From Candidatus Roizmanbacteria bacterium (GTDB lineage: Bacteria > Patescibacteriota > Microgenomatia > UBA1406 > GWC2-37-13), in NCBI GenBank assembly GCA_016186235.1, contig JACPMD010000065.1, positions 1-7,398 of the forward strand: a DNA stretch of 7,398 nucleotides, written 5' to 3'. The notes beneath the pieces are model-generated. The model was given only the letters and a program-made list of their open reading frames with translations. It searched no databases and had not been told where the DNA came from. Made by a program: the position numbers and the translations under genes. Positions 1 through 3,993 of this stretch are shown here, piece by piece (position 1 is the first letter of the stretch; each line of letters starts with the position of its first letter).

Positions 1-2
1 TG

Positions 3-11
3 AAAGGAGAT
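3..11 (+). promoter_or_regulatory. Strong Shine-Dalgarno of the DUF1801 gene
   Basis: AAAGGAGAT lies 8 nt upstream of the ATG at 20, and the AGGAG core ends 10 nt before it. This is a near-ideal ribosome binding site and it fixes the start. It is worth noting because no other gene start in the window has a comparable site. Confidence 0.8.
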
Positions 12-19
12 GATAGTCA

Positions 20-436
20 ATGAAAAAGAAATTCAATGGATTCTCTGACGATGAGCGAGCCGCGATGAAGGAACGGACCAAAGAGCTCATGGCGGATAAG
101 GCGGATGGGGAAAGCGCCGTGCTCGCGAAGATCGCCGAGATGCCGGGACCGGATCGTGCCATGGCCAAGCGGATCCATGCGATCATCAAAGCCAGCGCGC
201 CAGTTCTCTCGCCAAAAACCTGGTACGGGATGCCCGCGTATGCTAATAAGGATGGTAAGGTCGTCTGTTTCTTCCAAAGCGCGCATAAGTTCAAATCGAG
301 GTATGCGACGTTTGGTTTCAGCGACGCTGCAAACCTCGACGCAGGCGCCATGTGGCCGACCTCCTTCGCGCTCAAGAAGTTGACTGCCGCCGAAGAGGAA
401 AGGATTGTTGCGCTTGTGAAAAAAGCAGTGCGCTAA
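20..436 (+). CDS. DUF1801 / YdhG-like (YjbR/CyaY-like fold) protein
   Basis: This is a complete 138-residue protein resembling the DUF1801 (YdhG) family of small soluble proteins. The family is often annotated as iron-chaperone-like, but its biochemical role is not settled. Recognisable family stretches are a charged N-terminal helix ([16 protein letters not shown], residues ~7-22), [21 protein letters not shown] in the middle, [12 protein letters not shown] (~64-75), [20 protein letters not shown] and the C-terminal [19 protein letters not shown]. The length is normal for the family. The start is fixed by the Shine-Dalgarno at 3-11. The gene is clearly GC-richer than its right-hand neighbours (about 60% in 61-120 against about 38% in 1741-1800, counted by eye), so recent transfer is likely. 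It has its own terminator hairpin overlapping the stop codon. Family assignment is confident; function is unknown. Confidence 0.85.
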   Translation: MKKKFNGFSDDERAAMKERTKELMADKADGESAVLAKIAEMPGPDRAMAKRIHAIIKASAPVLSPKTWYGMPAYANKDGKVVCFFQSAHKFKSRYATFGFSDAANLDAGAMWPTSFALKKLTAAEEERIVALVKKAVR

Positions 437-461
437 AGGATTGAACCCGAGCGCGTTTTTT
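428..461 (+). terminator. Intrinsic terminator of the DUF1801 gene
   Basis: The arms GTGCGCT (428-434) and AGCGCGT (450-456) form a 7-bp stem with two G-T pairs at its base. A 15-nt loop separates them and a T6 run (456-461) follows. The stop codon TAA (434-436) overlaps the left arm. The loop contains GGATTGAACCCG, which resembles the T-arm of the tRNA-His further right. Confidence 0.6.
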
Positions 462-463
462 CC

Positions 464-502
464 AAAAAAAATGGGTCACTGGATAGACTCATTTCGAACC
501 CA
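464..502 (-). terminator. Possible terminator of the nucleoside phosphorylase gene
   Basis: Read on the minus strand, TGGGT (502-498) pairs with ACCCA (476-472) and is followed directly by eight T (471-464). The stem is short (5 bp) with a 21-nt loop, so it is weak by itself. Its place about 20 nt after the phosphorylase stop and the long T run support it. It coincides with the degenerate repeat at 472-507. Confidence 0.4.
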
Positions 503-507
503 GAAAC
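472..507 (+). repeat. Degenerate tRNA-3'-end-like repeat, copy 1
   Basis: This stretch aligns with the complement of the tRNA-His 3' end at 2687-2716: TGGGT, AC, GA, ATTT, GAACCC and a final AAC are shared in order, with about 5-6 extra bases in the middle. It also matches the repeat at 1278-1308 at 24 of 31 positions without gaps (472-502). It lies between the DUF1801 gene and the 3' end of the phosphorylase gene. The matches were counted by hand; the tRNA origin is an inference. Confidence 0.45.
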
Positions 508-523
508 TGTTAAAACCATTTCA

Positions 524-1252
524 TTAAAGATTATGCAACGTCTCTAATGCAGTCTTTACAGCATTGGCATAACCGGTGCGAAGTTTTTCCAAAACCATAT
601 TTTCGCCCGAAAGAGGATTATCGCTTCCAACTAAAATACTGGCAACTGATTTATTGAAATGTCGGCCTACTGTAAACGCCGCTGAACTTTCCATATCTAC
701 TACAATGGCCTTTTTTCGTGAAAAATAACTTAATTTTTCGTCTGTTTCGCGTAAAATACCGTCAGTTGACCAAATTAAACCAACATGATGTTTTATAAGG
801 AGTCGATTACACGTTGACTGAGTTTTTTCAATAAGAACGCCGCTAGCATAAGACTGCAATTTTTTATTTCCATATTGACGACTCGTCCCCTCATCGATAT
901 AAGAAGAAATAGGAATGACTATATCACCGCAAGCGATGTTTTTATTCAGTCTTCCGCAATATCCGATACCGATAATTGTTTGAACGGGTGTTAAAGACAA
1001 TACATCAAGTGTCATAGCCACTGCAGGAGCCCCAAATTTAGGACTAGAAATTGCAATCGGTGTATTTTTATATAATCCGAATATAAAAGTATTAATATAC
1101 TGGATTTTCTTAAGTTGAGAAAGAAGGGGAACCTCATCATATAGATCAGGATTTTCGAAAGGGATAATAGCAACAGACGGAAATTTGTGACGAGGAAAAT
1201 CTCCGAGAAGCCATGAGTATGCTGTATTGCGAAATTTCTCAATCCACATCAT
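524..1252 (-). CDS. Nucleoside phosphorylase, PNP/UDP family 1 (uridine-phosphorylase-like)
   Basis: This complete 242-residue protein belongs to the NP-I family, which splits nucleosides with phosphate into free base and (deoxy)ribose 1-phosphate in salvage. Visible family motifs are SPKFGAPAVAM (70-80), the glycine-rich GIGYCG (95-100), a DEGTS stretch (120-124), STDGILRET (162-170), the VDMES ribose/base-site motif (185-189; Glu188 follows Met187), and SDN (210-212), where the catalytic Asp of the family sits. The DEGTS and STD..xRET pattern is closest to uridine-phosphorylase-like members, but the base specificity cannot be read. The N-terminal ~45 residues are poorly conserved. The start is the first of two tandem ATGs (1252 and 1249), 10 nt after a TGTTACAAT extended -10 element; there is no Shine-Dalgarno. 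It is divergent from the NYN gene and flanked on both sides by similar ~31-bp repeats. It could be a cassette cargo gene. Confidence 0.85.
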   Translation of the reverse strand: MMWIEKFRNTAYSWLLGDFPRHKFPSVAIIPFENPDLYDEVPLLSQLKKIQYINTFIFGLYKNTPIAISSPKFGAPAVAMTLDVLSLTPVQTIIGIGYCGRLNKNIACGDIVIPISSYIDEGTSRQYGNKKLQSYASGVLIEKTQSTCNRLLIKHHVGLIWSTDGILRETDEKLSYFSRKKAIVVDMESSAAFTVGRHFNKSVASILVGSDNPLSGENMVLEKLRTGYANAVKTALETLHNL

Positions 1253-1262
1253 CGAGAGTTAT

Positions 1263-1271
1263 ATTGTAACA
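1263..1271 (-). promoter_or_regulatory. Extended -10 promoter of the nucleoside phosphorylase gene
   Basis: On the minus strand TG-T-TACAAT matches the extended -10 pattern TGnTATAAT with one mismatch. It ends 10 nt before the first ATG. No good -35 is found at the normal spacing (TATCGA). The expected start of transcription is within a few nt of the ATG, so the mRNA would be almost leaderless. Confidence 0.5.
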
Positions 1272-1277
1272 AATTTT

Positions 1278-1308
1278 TGGCTGACTCGATAGACGCATTT
1301 ATGACCCA
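1278..1308 (+). repeat. Degenerate tRNA-3'-end-like repeat, copy 2
   Basis: This 31-bp stretch matches 472-502 at 24 of 31 positions with no gap, including an internal shared run ATAGAC-CATTT and the outer TGG...CCCA. It also resembles the tRNA-His end (TGG-TGAC...ATTT..GA-CCC). It lies between the divergent phosphorylase and NYN promoters, so it could alternatively be an operator dyad. It forms the second border of the phosphorylase gene. Confidence 0.45.
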
Positions 1309-1310
1309 TT

Positions 1311-1319
1311 TGCTAGAAT
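1311..1319 (+). promoter_or_regulatory. Extended -10 promoter of the NYN gene
   Basis: TG-C-TAGAAT is an extended -10 element with one mismatch to TATAAT, ending 8 nt before the ATG at 1328. Transcription would start on or within 2-3 nt of that ATG. This is the main reason for choosing 1328 over the upstream TTG (1277) and ATG (1301), both of which would lie upstream of the transcript start. Confidence 0.5.
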
Positions 1320-1327
1320 TAACTCAT

Positions 1328-1945
1328 ATGAGAACAGTTTATGCTTTTATAGATGCTGCTAACTTATTTTATGGTGGAGAAAAGAGTTTAGGATGGAAGA
1401 TTGATTATAGAAAATTACTAAACTATCTTAAAGAAAAATATAAAGTAAAAAAGGTATTTTACTATGCAGGCATAGAACTTCATGGTTATAAGTATTCTTT
1501 ACTGCATAATAAAGGACTCAATCTAAAAGAACTTCTTGAATATTTAATGGATAAATTAAGGGGTAAAGACATTTCAGACGAGGAGATAATTCTTGTAGGT
1601 AAACATATTAAGCGAGTCAAATTTTACTTGAAATTAAAGCAATTCGGATACTCTTTACAATTAAAACCAACAAAAATTTATTGGGATGAAGGAAAGCCTG
1701 TCAAAAAAGCAAATTGTGATGTCGATATGACTCTTGATTTAGTTAGATATATGGGTGAATTTCAAGAGGCCTTAGTATTATCTGGAGATGGTGATTTCGT
1801 AAAGGTATTATTATATCTTCAAAGCAAAAAAAGGAATATTTATATTTTGGCAAGAGGAGAGCGAAGTGCAAAGGAGATAAGGCAACTAGCTGGAAAGAAC
1901 TTTCGTGATTTCAATTATCTCCGTGAGACCCTAAAATTTGCTTAA
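1328..1945 (+). CDS. NYN domain protein (LabA/DUF88-like PIN-fold ribonuclease)
   Basis: This is a 205-residue NYN-domain protein of the PIN-like metal-dependent nuclease fold, a group that usually cuts RNA. The acidic metal site is visible: the FIDAANLFY motif at residues 7-15 (Asp9, Asn12), CDVDMTLDL at 130-138 (Asp131, Asp133), and the SGDGDF motif at 152-157 (Asp154, Asp156). The C-terminal part (IYILARGERSAKEIRQLAGKN) fits the last strand and helix of the fold. There is no extra RNA-binding or membrane domain. The start at 1328 fits the family N-terminus and the promoter at 1311-1319; no Shine-Dalgarno is present. The gene is AT-rich (about 38% GC in a sampled line) and stands alone between repeat-like borders. 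Such proteins occur both as housekeeping RNases and in defence or toxin contexts; nothing here decides between these. Confidence 0.85.
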   Translation: MRTVYAFIDAANLFYGGEKSLGWKIDYRKLLNYLKEKYKVKKVFYYAGIELHGYKYSLLHNKGLNLKELLEYLMDKLRGKDISDEEIILVGKHIKRVKFYLKLKQFGYSLQLKPTKIYWDEGKPVKKANCDVDMTLDLVRYMGEFQEALVLSGDGDFVKVLLYLQSKKRNIYILARGERSAKEIRQLAGKNFRDFNYLRETLKFA

Positions 1946-1946
1946 T

Positions 1947-1980
1947 AAAAAAAGGAGGGGACTCATTTAGAATACCCTCC
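1947..1980 (-). terminator. Intrinsic terminator, minus strand
   Basis: On the minus strand GGAGGG (1980-1975) and CCCTCC (1959-1954) form a perfect 6-bp stem around a 15-nt loop, followed by seven T (1953-1947). It would stop transcription coming from the promoter at 1996-2024 and from the tRNA-mntA-hepT unit. On the plus strand no T-rich tail follows, so it is a poor terminator for the NYN gene. Confidence 0.6.
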
Positions 1981-1989
1981 ATGTTTAGT
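1947..1989 (-). ncRNA. Putative ~43-nt transcript, promoter directly into terminator
   Basis: The consensus minus-strand promoter at 1996-2024 predicts a start near 1989. The first 9 nt lead into a GGAGGG/CCCTCC hairpin followed by T7. If both signals work, the product is a very short hairpin RNA lying between the NYN gene and the toxin-antitoxin region. It overlaps the NYN 3' UTR in antisense. This is inferred only from the two signals. Confidence 0.3.
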
Positions 1990-1995
1990 AAATAT

Positions 1996-2024
1996 ATTAT
2001 AGAGAGAACCAGAGTATTTGTCAA
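1996..2024 (-). promoter_or_regulatory. Perfect consensus sigma-70 promoter, minus strand
   Basis: On the minus strand TTGACA (2024-2019), a 17-nt spacer (2018-2002) and TATAAT (2001-1996) match the consensus at all 12 positions with ideal spacing. Expected start of transcription is about 1989. It points away from hepT toward the terminator at 1947-1980 and has no gene of its own downstream. Confidence 0.7.
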
Positions 2025-2061
2025 CACTTATTTAGCTTGTCTTAAAGGTCCAAATTTATCG

Positions 2062-2094
2062 TGGGTGACTGACGGGGCTCGAACCCGCAACAAT
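2062..2094 (-). repeat. Detached tRNA-His 3' end (T-arm plus acceptor strand)
   Basis: This stretch matches 2687-2719, the 3' end of the intact tRNA-His, at 29 of 33 positions with no gap. The four differences are one in the acceptor strand and three in the T-arm loop region. On the minus strand it still folds as a T-arm (GCGGG, loop TTCGAGC, CCCGT) followed by CAGTCAC. No 5' half precedes it: hepT ends at 2098. It therefore looks like an attachment-site remnant of an insertion at the tRNA 3' end, or a captured tRNA 3' fragment. The T-loop is a valid alternative tRNA loop, so it may come from a different tRNA-His allele. Confidence 0.7.
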
Positions 2095-2097
2095 TTC

Positions 2098-2410
2098 TTA
2101 ACTTTTTTTCAGAATGTTCAAAACCATATTCTTAAGTGAAGGCAAGTCTTCTTTTAGTGTTTTCCAGACAATCTTTAGATCAACCTCATCATATCCGTGA
2201 ATTAGAAAATTCCTCATTGAGACTGCTTCTTTGATCGGGAAGTCAGGATATTTATTTCTAAAGTCGGAAGTTAGTCTATTTGCAGCTTCGCCAATAATTG
2301 ATAACTGATAAACAACCGCATCTTGTTTCATCTCTTGCATAAAAAATTTATTTTTAGGAGTATTTTGAAGATAAAATATCTTGTAGATAAATCTTGTTAT
2401 TTTTTTTCAT
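2098..2410 (-). pseudogene. hepT: HepT-like HEPN toxin, frameshifted
   Basis: HepT (DUF86) is the HEPN-domain ribonuclease toxin of MntA-HepT systems. The N-terminus is in one frame: the ATG at 2410 begins MKKNNKIYLQDILSS, a typical HepT start, but this frame stops at 2354 after 18 residues. The rest is in the next frame (KNKFF from about 2355, then MQEMKQDAVVYQLSIIGEAA onward to 2098). Counting from the ATG at 2340, the HEPN catalytic and AMPylation motif R-X4-H-X-Y is intact (RNFLIHGY: Arg43, His48, Tyr50). Compared with usual family members about 8 residues between LQDIL and QDAV are missing, so a deletion of roughly 23-25 nt caused the shift. The ATG overlaps the end of mntA by 14 nt, as in intact operons. 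An 80-residue product from 2340 is conceivable but would lack the first helix and has no ribosome binding site. A sequence error cannot be excluded. Confidence 0.75.
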
Positions 2411-2687
2411 AAAGAGGAATGAGGTCTTTGTAGATGTATGGCTTGAATGATTTTTTAATTCTATTTTTTAGAACAAGATCGATAGGTTTACGGAAAATCT
2501 TTTCAAATTGGGCCTGGATAGGGGCTAATTCAAAAAATGACTTGGTCTTTTTAAAGTCGATAAGTAAATCAATATCGCTGGTTTTTTTTTCATCACCACG
2601 AGAATATGATCCAAATATTCCTAAATAGGAAATATTATTTAACTTACATAAGTCTCTCAAGTTGTTTTGATTTATTGAGAGTTTCAT
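2397..2687 (-). CDS. mntA: MntA-type nucleotidyltransferase antitoxin (minimal MNT domain)
   Basis: This 96-residue protein is a minimal nucleotidyltransferase. In characterised MntA-HepT pairs the enzyme uses ATP to AMPylate the Tyr of the HepT R-X4-H-X-Y motif, which silences the toxin RNase. The active site is complete: GSYSRG at 26-31, SDIDL with Asp38 and Asp40, and a third acidic residue in KPIDLVL (Asp70). Upstream in the same frame the sequence is the translated tRNA-His gene, so the start is the ATG at 2687. That ATG lies one nucleotide after the tRNA discriminator base. There is no Shine-Dalgarno; expression probably depends on read-through from the tRNA promoter and on tRNA processing. 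It overlaps the broken hepT by 14 nt. Because the partner toxin is frameshifted, it may now be an orphan antitoxin. Confidence 0.88.
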   Translation of the reverse strand: MKLSINQNNLRDLCKLNNISYLGIFGSYSRGDEKKTSDIDLLIDFKKTKSFFELAPIQAQFEKIFRKPIDLVLKNRIKKSFKPYIYKDLIPLYEKK

Positions 2688-2719
2688 GGGTGACCGACGG
2701 GATTTGAACCCGCAACAAT
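2687..2719 (-). repeat. Second copy of the tRNA-His 3'-end repeat (within the intact tRNA)
   Basis: This is the partner of 2062-2094 (29 of 33 identical, same orientation, 625 bp apart). It consists of the T-arm and 3' acceptor strand of the functional tRNA-His plus two nucleotides downstream. The pair brackets exactly mntA and hepT, which fits an attB/attL-type site at a tRNA 3' end. Confidence 0.65.
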
Positions 2720-2763
2720 CAGCTCCACAGGCTGATGCTCTACCAGATTGAGCTACGACCACC
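2689..2763 (-). tRNA. tRNA-His (anticodon GTG)
   Basis: The full cloverleaf is visible. The acceptor arms are GTGGTCG and CGGTCAC with two G-T pairs. The D-stem is GCTC/GAGC. The anticodon stem is TCAGC/GCTGA with loop CTGTGGA (anticodon GTG). The T-arm is GCGGG/CCCGT with loop TTCAAAT. An encoded extra G at -1 (2763) faces discriminator C73 (2689), the hallmark identity pair of tRNA-His. The CCA end is not encoded; the sequence after C73 is C followed by the ATG of mntA. A promoter lies just upstream, and the 3' end is duplicated at 2062-2094. Confidence 0.95.
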
Positions 2764-2776
2764 AATAAGGTATTAT
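2748..2776 (+). promoter_or_regulatory. Promoter of the small membrane protein gene
   Basis: TTGAGC (2748-2753), a 17-nt spacer and TATTAT (2771-2776) form a good sigma-70 promoter 11 nt upstream of the ATG at 2788, giving a leader of about 4-5 nt. The -35 box lies inside the tRNA-His gene on the opposite strand, so it may be partly fixed by the tRNA sequence. Confidence 0.5.
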
Positions 2777-2777
2777 T

Positions 2778-2786
2778 ATTGTATCA
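2778..2786 (-). promoter_or_regulatory. Extended -10 promoter of tRNA-His
   Basis: On the minus strand TG-A-TACAAT is an extended -10 element with one mismatch, ending 14 nt before the tRNA 5' end. No clear -35 is seen. It is interleaved with the divergent promoter of the membrane protein gene, so the two may compete for polymerase. It probably drives mntA and hepT as well. Confidence 0.5.
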
Positions 2787-2787
2787 C

Positions 2788-3222
2788 ATGGCGAAGATGA
2801 AATCTTTCGATACAAAACCCGCTGACAACCCAACTTCAACATTTTTAAAGTTTCTTTTTATTCTTCTTCTCATGGTTGGTGGCGTTTTTTTTACCTACAA
2901 AGGATTCTCGGTTAAAAATAATCGCAGCAAAAGTGAAAAAATGTCTAAAGCAAAAAAGCCAACAGACTTAAGTAAATATATCAACTTTAAGACGATGCCA
3001 AAACAAGCGAAATTATTCGCTGATAGCGCGATCAAAAAAACAAATGAAATTGCCGGAGTCGTACTAGGTGAAGCAACGTCATTCGCTCAGGAAGCAACTT
3101 CTAAATCCGCCGAACTCGTCACAGATTTCATTTTCGACAACACCATAGGGGGAATTCTTAAGGAAATCGACCGACTTCCAGAGCATCAAAAGGAACAGAT
3201 CCAAAAATATATTTGCAAGTGA
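2788..3222 (+). CDS. Small single-TM membrane protein, function unknown
   Basis: I do not recognise this 144-residue protein. A short charged N-terminus is followed by one hydrophobic segment at about residues 16-34 (TFLKFLFILLLMVGGVFFTY), then a basic linker rich in Lys/Ser and a mainly helical C-terminal part. The positive charges after the membrane segment suggest that the C-terminus is cytoplasmic, but the N-terminus is basic as well. The C-terminal segment GGILKEIDRLPEHQKEQIQKYICK looks like a short amphipathic helix ending in Cys-Lys. The start at 2788 is chosen from the promoter (TATTAT at 2771-2776); a TTG at 2779 and an ATG at 2797 are in frame. No Shine-Dalgarno is seen. It diverges from tRNA-His and precedes the MBL-fold gene, which has its own promoter. 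Confidence 0.7.
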   Translation: MAKMKSFDTKPADNPTSTFLKFLFILLLMVGGVFFTYKGFSVKNNRSKSEKMSKAKKPTDLSKYINFKTMPKQAKLFADSAIKKTNEIAGVVLGEATSFAQEATSKSAELVTDFIFDNTIGGILKEIDRLPEHQKEQIQKYICK

Positions 3223-3229
3223 TTCAAGT

Positions 3230-3258
3230 TTGACAGTTTTTCTTCTTTCTGCTAATCT
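3230..3258 (+). promoter_or_regulatory. Promoter of the MBL-fold hydrolase (and dnaB)
   Basis: A perfect -35 TTGACA (3230-3235), a 17-nt spacer and an extended -10 (TG-C-TAATCT, hexamer 3253-3258) end 9 nt before the ATG at 3268. The expected start is around 3265, so the mRNA would have almost no leader. The only visible promoter for dnaB is this one. Confidence 0.65.
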
Positions 3259-3267
3259 TCATATGCT

Positions 3268-3993
3268 ATGGATATAAAATACTTGGGACACGCTTCTTTT
3301 TTTCTTCGTTCTAAAGATGCTAAATTGGTAACCGATCCCTTTGATCCTGAGATGACAGGGCTTAAATTTCCCAAAGTTGAAGCAGACATTGTTACTGTTT
3401 CACACCATCATCATGACCACGATATGATAAGTCTTGTGCAAGATCCGCTAGGAAGCAAACCTCTGGTAGTCGATATGCCCGGAGAGGTCGAAAAGTTAGG
3501 AATGCGAATTTTTGGCTATCAAAGCTATCATGACAGGAAAAAGGGCGCAGAACGGGGAGAAAATAATCTGTACAAAATTACGGATGGAGAAATTTCAGTG
3601 CTTCATTGCGGTGATCTAGGCGTAGTATTGGACAACAATTTCGTCGATCAGATTGGTGATGTTGACGTTCTTTTGGTTCCTGTTGGCGGATTCTTCACGA
3701 TGAGCGCCGACGAGGCGGTCGAACTCGTGAAAAAAATCGAACCATATATAGTAATTCCCATGCATTATAACCACGCAAAGCTGAATCAAAAAACATTTGG
3801 GGAGCTCACTTCGGTTGATTATTTCCTCAAAAAAATCGGCAGCCAGGCAACCACTCCGGTTCCGCGCCTTACCGTAAAAAAAGGCGAGCTTGGAGACGAG
3901 ACAAAAGTAGTAGTGATGGAAATATGCTGTTTTGGGTGCTATCCTTATCGACTCATCCTCGATAGCTCAGATAACCCAATTTTTAAAGCCTGA
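3268..3993 (+). CDS. MBL-fold metallo-hydrolase (UlaG/RomA-like), abnormal C-terminus
   Basis: This belongs to the metallo-beta-lactamase fold. The motif SHHHHDH at 45-51 provides the metal ligands of the HxHxDH type (His46, His48, Asp50, His51). HCGDLG at 113-118 and PMHY at 164-167 give the further His/Asp ligands. The start YLGHASFFL and TDPFDP are typical of the UPF0173/UlaG-like branch; the substrate is unknown. The family end is normally a short acidic strand, here ETKVVVMEI at residue ~219 (3922-3924). After it the frame runs on for 22 more residues (CCFGCYPYRL and on) that are simply dnaB read in another frame, stopping at 3993. The native stop codon was therefore probably lost by deletion. 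Start at 3268 is fixed by the promoter ending at 3258; an upstream ATG at 3262 is out of frame. No Shine-Dalgarno. Confidence 0.85.
   Translation: MDIKYLGHASFFLRSKDAKLVTDPFDPEMTGLKFPKVEADIVTVSHHHHDHDMISLVQDPLGSKPLVVDMPGEVEKLGMRIFGYQSYHDRKKGAERGENNLYKITDGEISVLHCGDLGVVLDNNFVDQIGDVDVLLVPVGGFFTMSADEAVELVKKIEPYIVIPMHYNHAKLNQKTFGELTSVDYFLKKIGSQATTPVPRLTVKKGELGDETKVVVMEICCFGCYPYRLILDSSDNPIFKA

Noticed and set aside
17..383. Alternative frames over the DUF1801 gene (17-286 minus, 105-383 plus)
   Set aside because: GC-rich shadow frames; the DUF1801 frame has family motifs and a strong ribosome site.
1278..1308. Classical integron attC site
   Set aside because: It is too short and lacks the GTTRRRY/RYYYAAC core pair; only weak TGG...CCA end symmetry is present. 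Described as a degenerate tRNA-end repeat instead.
1277..1327. Longer NYN protein from TTG 1277 or ATG 1301
   Set aside because: The extra residues do not fit the NYN N-terminus, overlap the 1278-1308 repeat, and lie upstream of the likely transcript start (-10 at 1314-1319).
2340..2410. Slippage on the A8 run near 2401-2407 to make a full HepT
   Set aside because: Shifting at the A-run gives KKITRFIYKIF, which is not HepT-like. The true N-terminus is in the ATG-2410 frame, so the break lies further on, after DILSS.
2688..2765. N-terminal extension of MntA (MVVVAQSGRASACGAD...)
   Set aside because: It is the tRNA-His gene translated in frame, a common artefact. MntA starts at 2687.
3220..3222. 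TGA read as glycine (Gracilibacteria/Absconditabacteria code)
   Set aside because: TGA gives sensible ends for the membrane protein, and no conserved protein here contains in-frame TGA at glycine positions.
3914..3940. Programmed frameshift joining the MBL hydrolase and DnaB into one protein
   Set aside because: DnaB needs a +1 shift and no known +1 slippery or stop-coupled signal is seen. A deletion of stop plus start explains the junction more simply.
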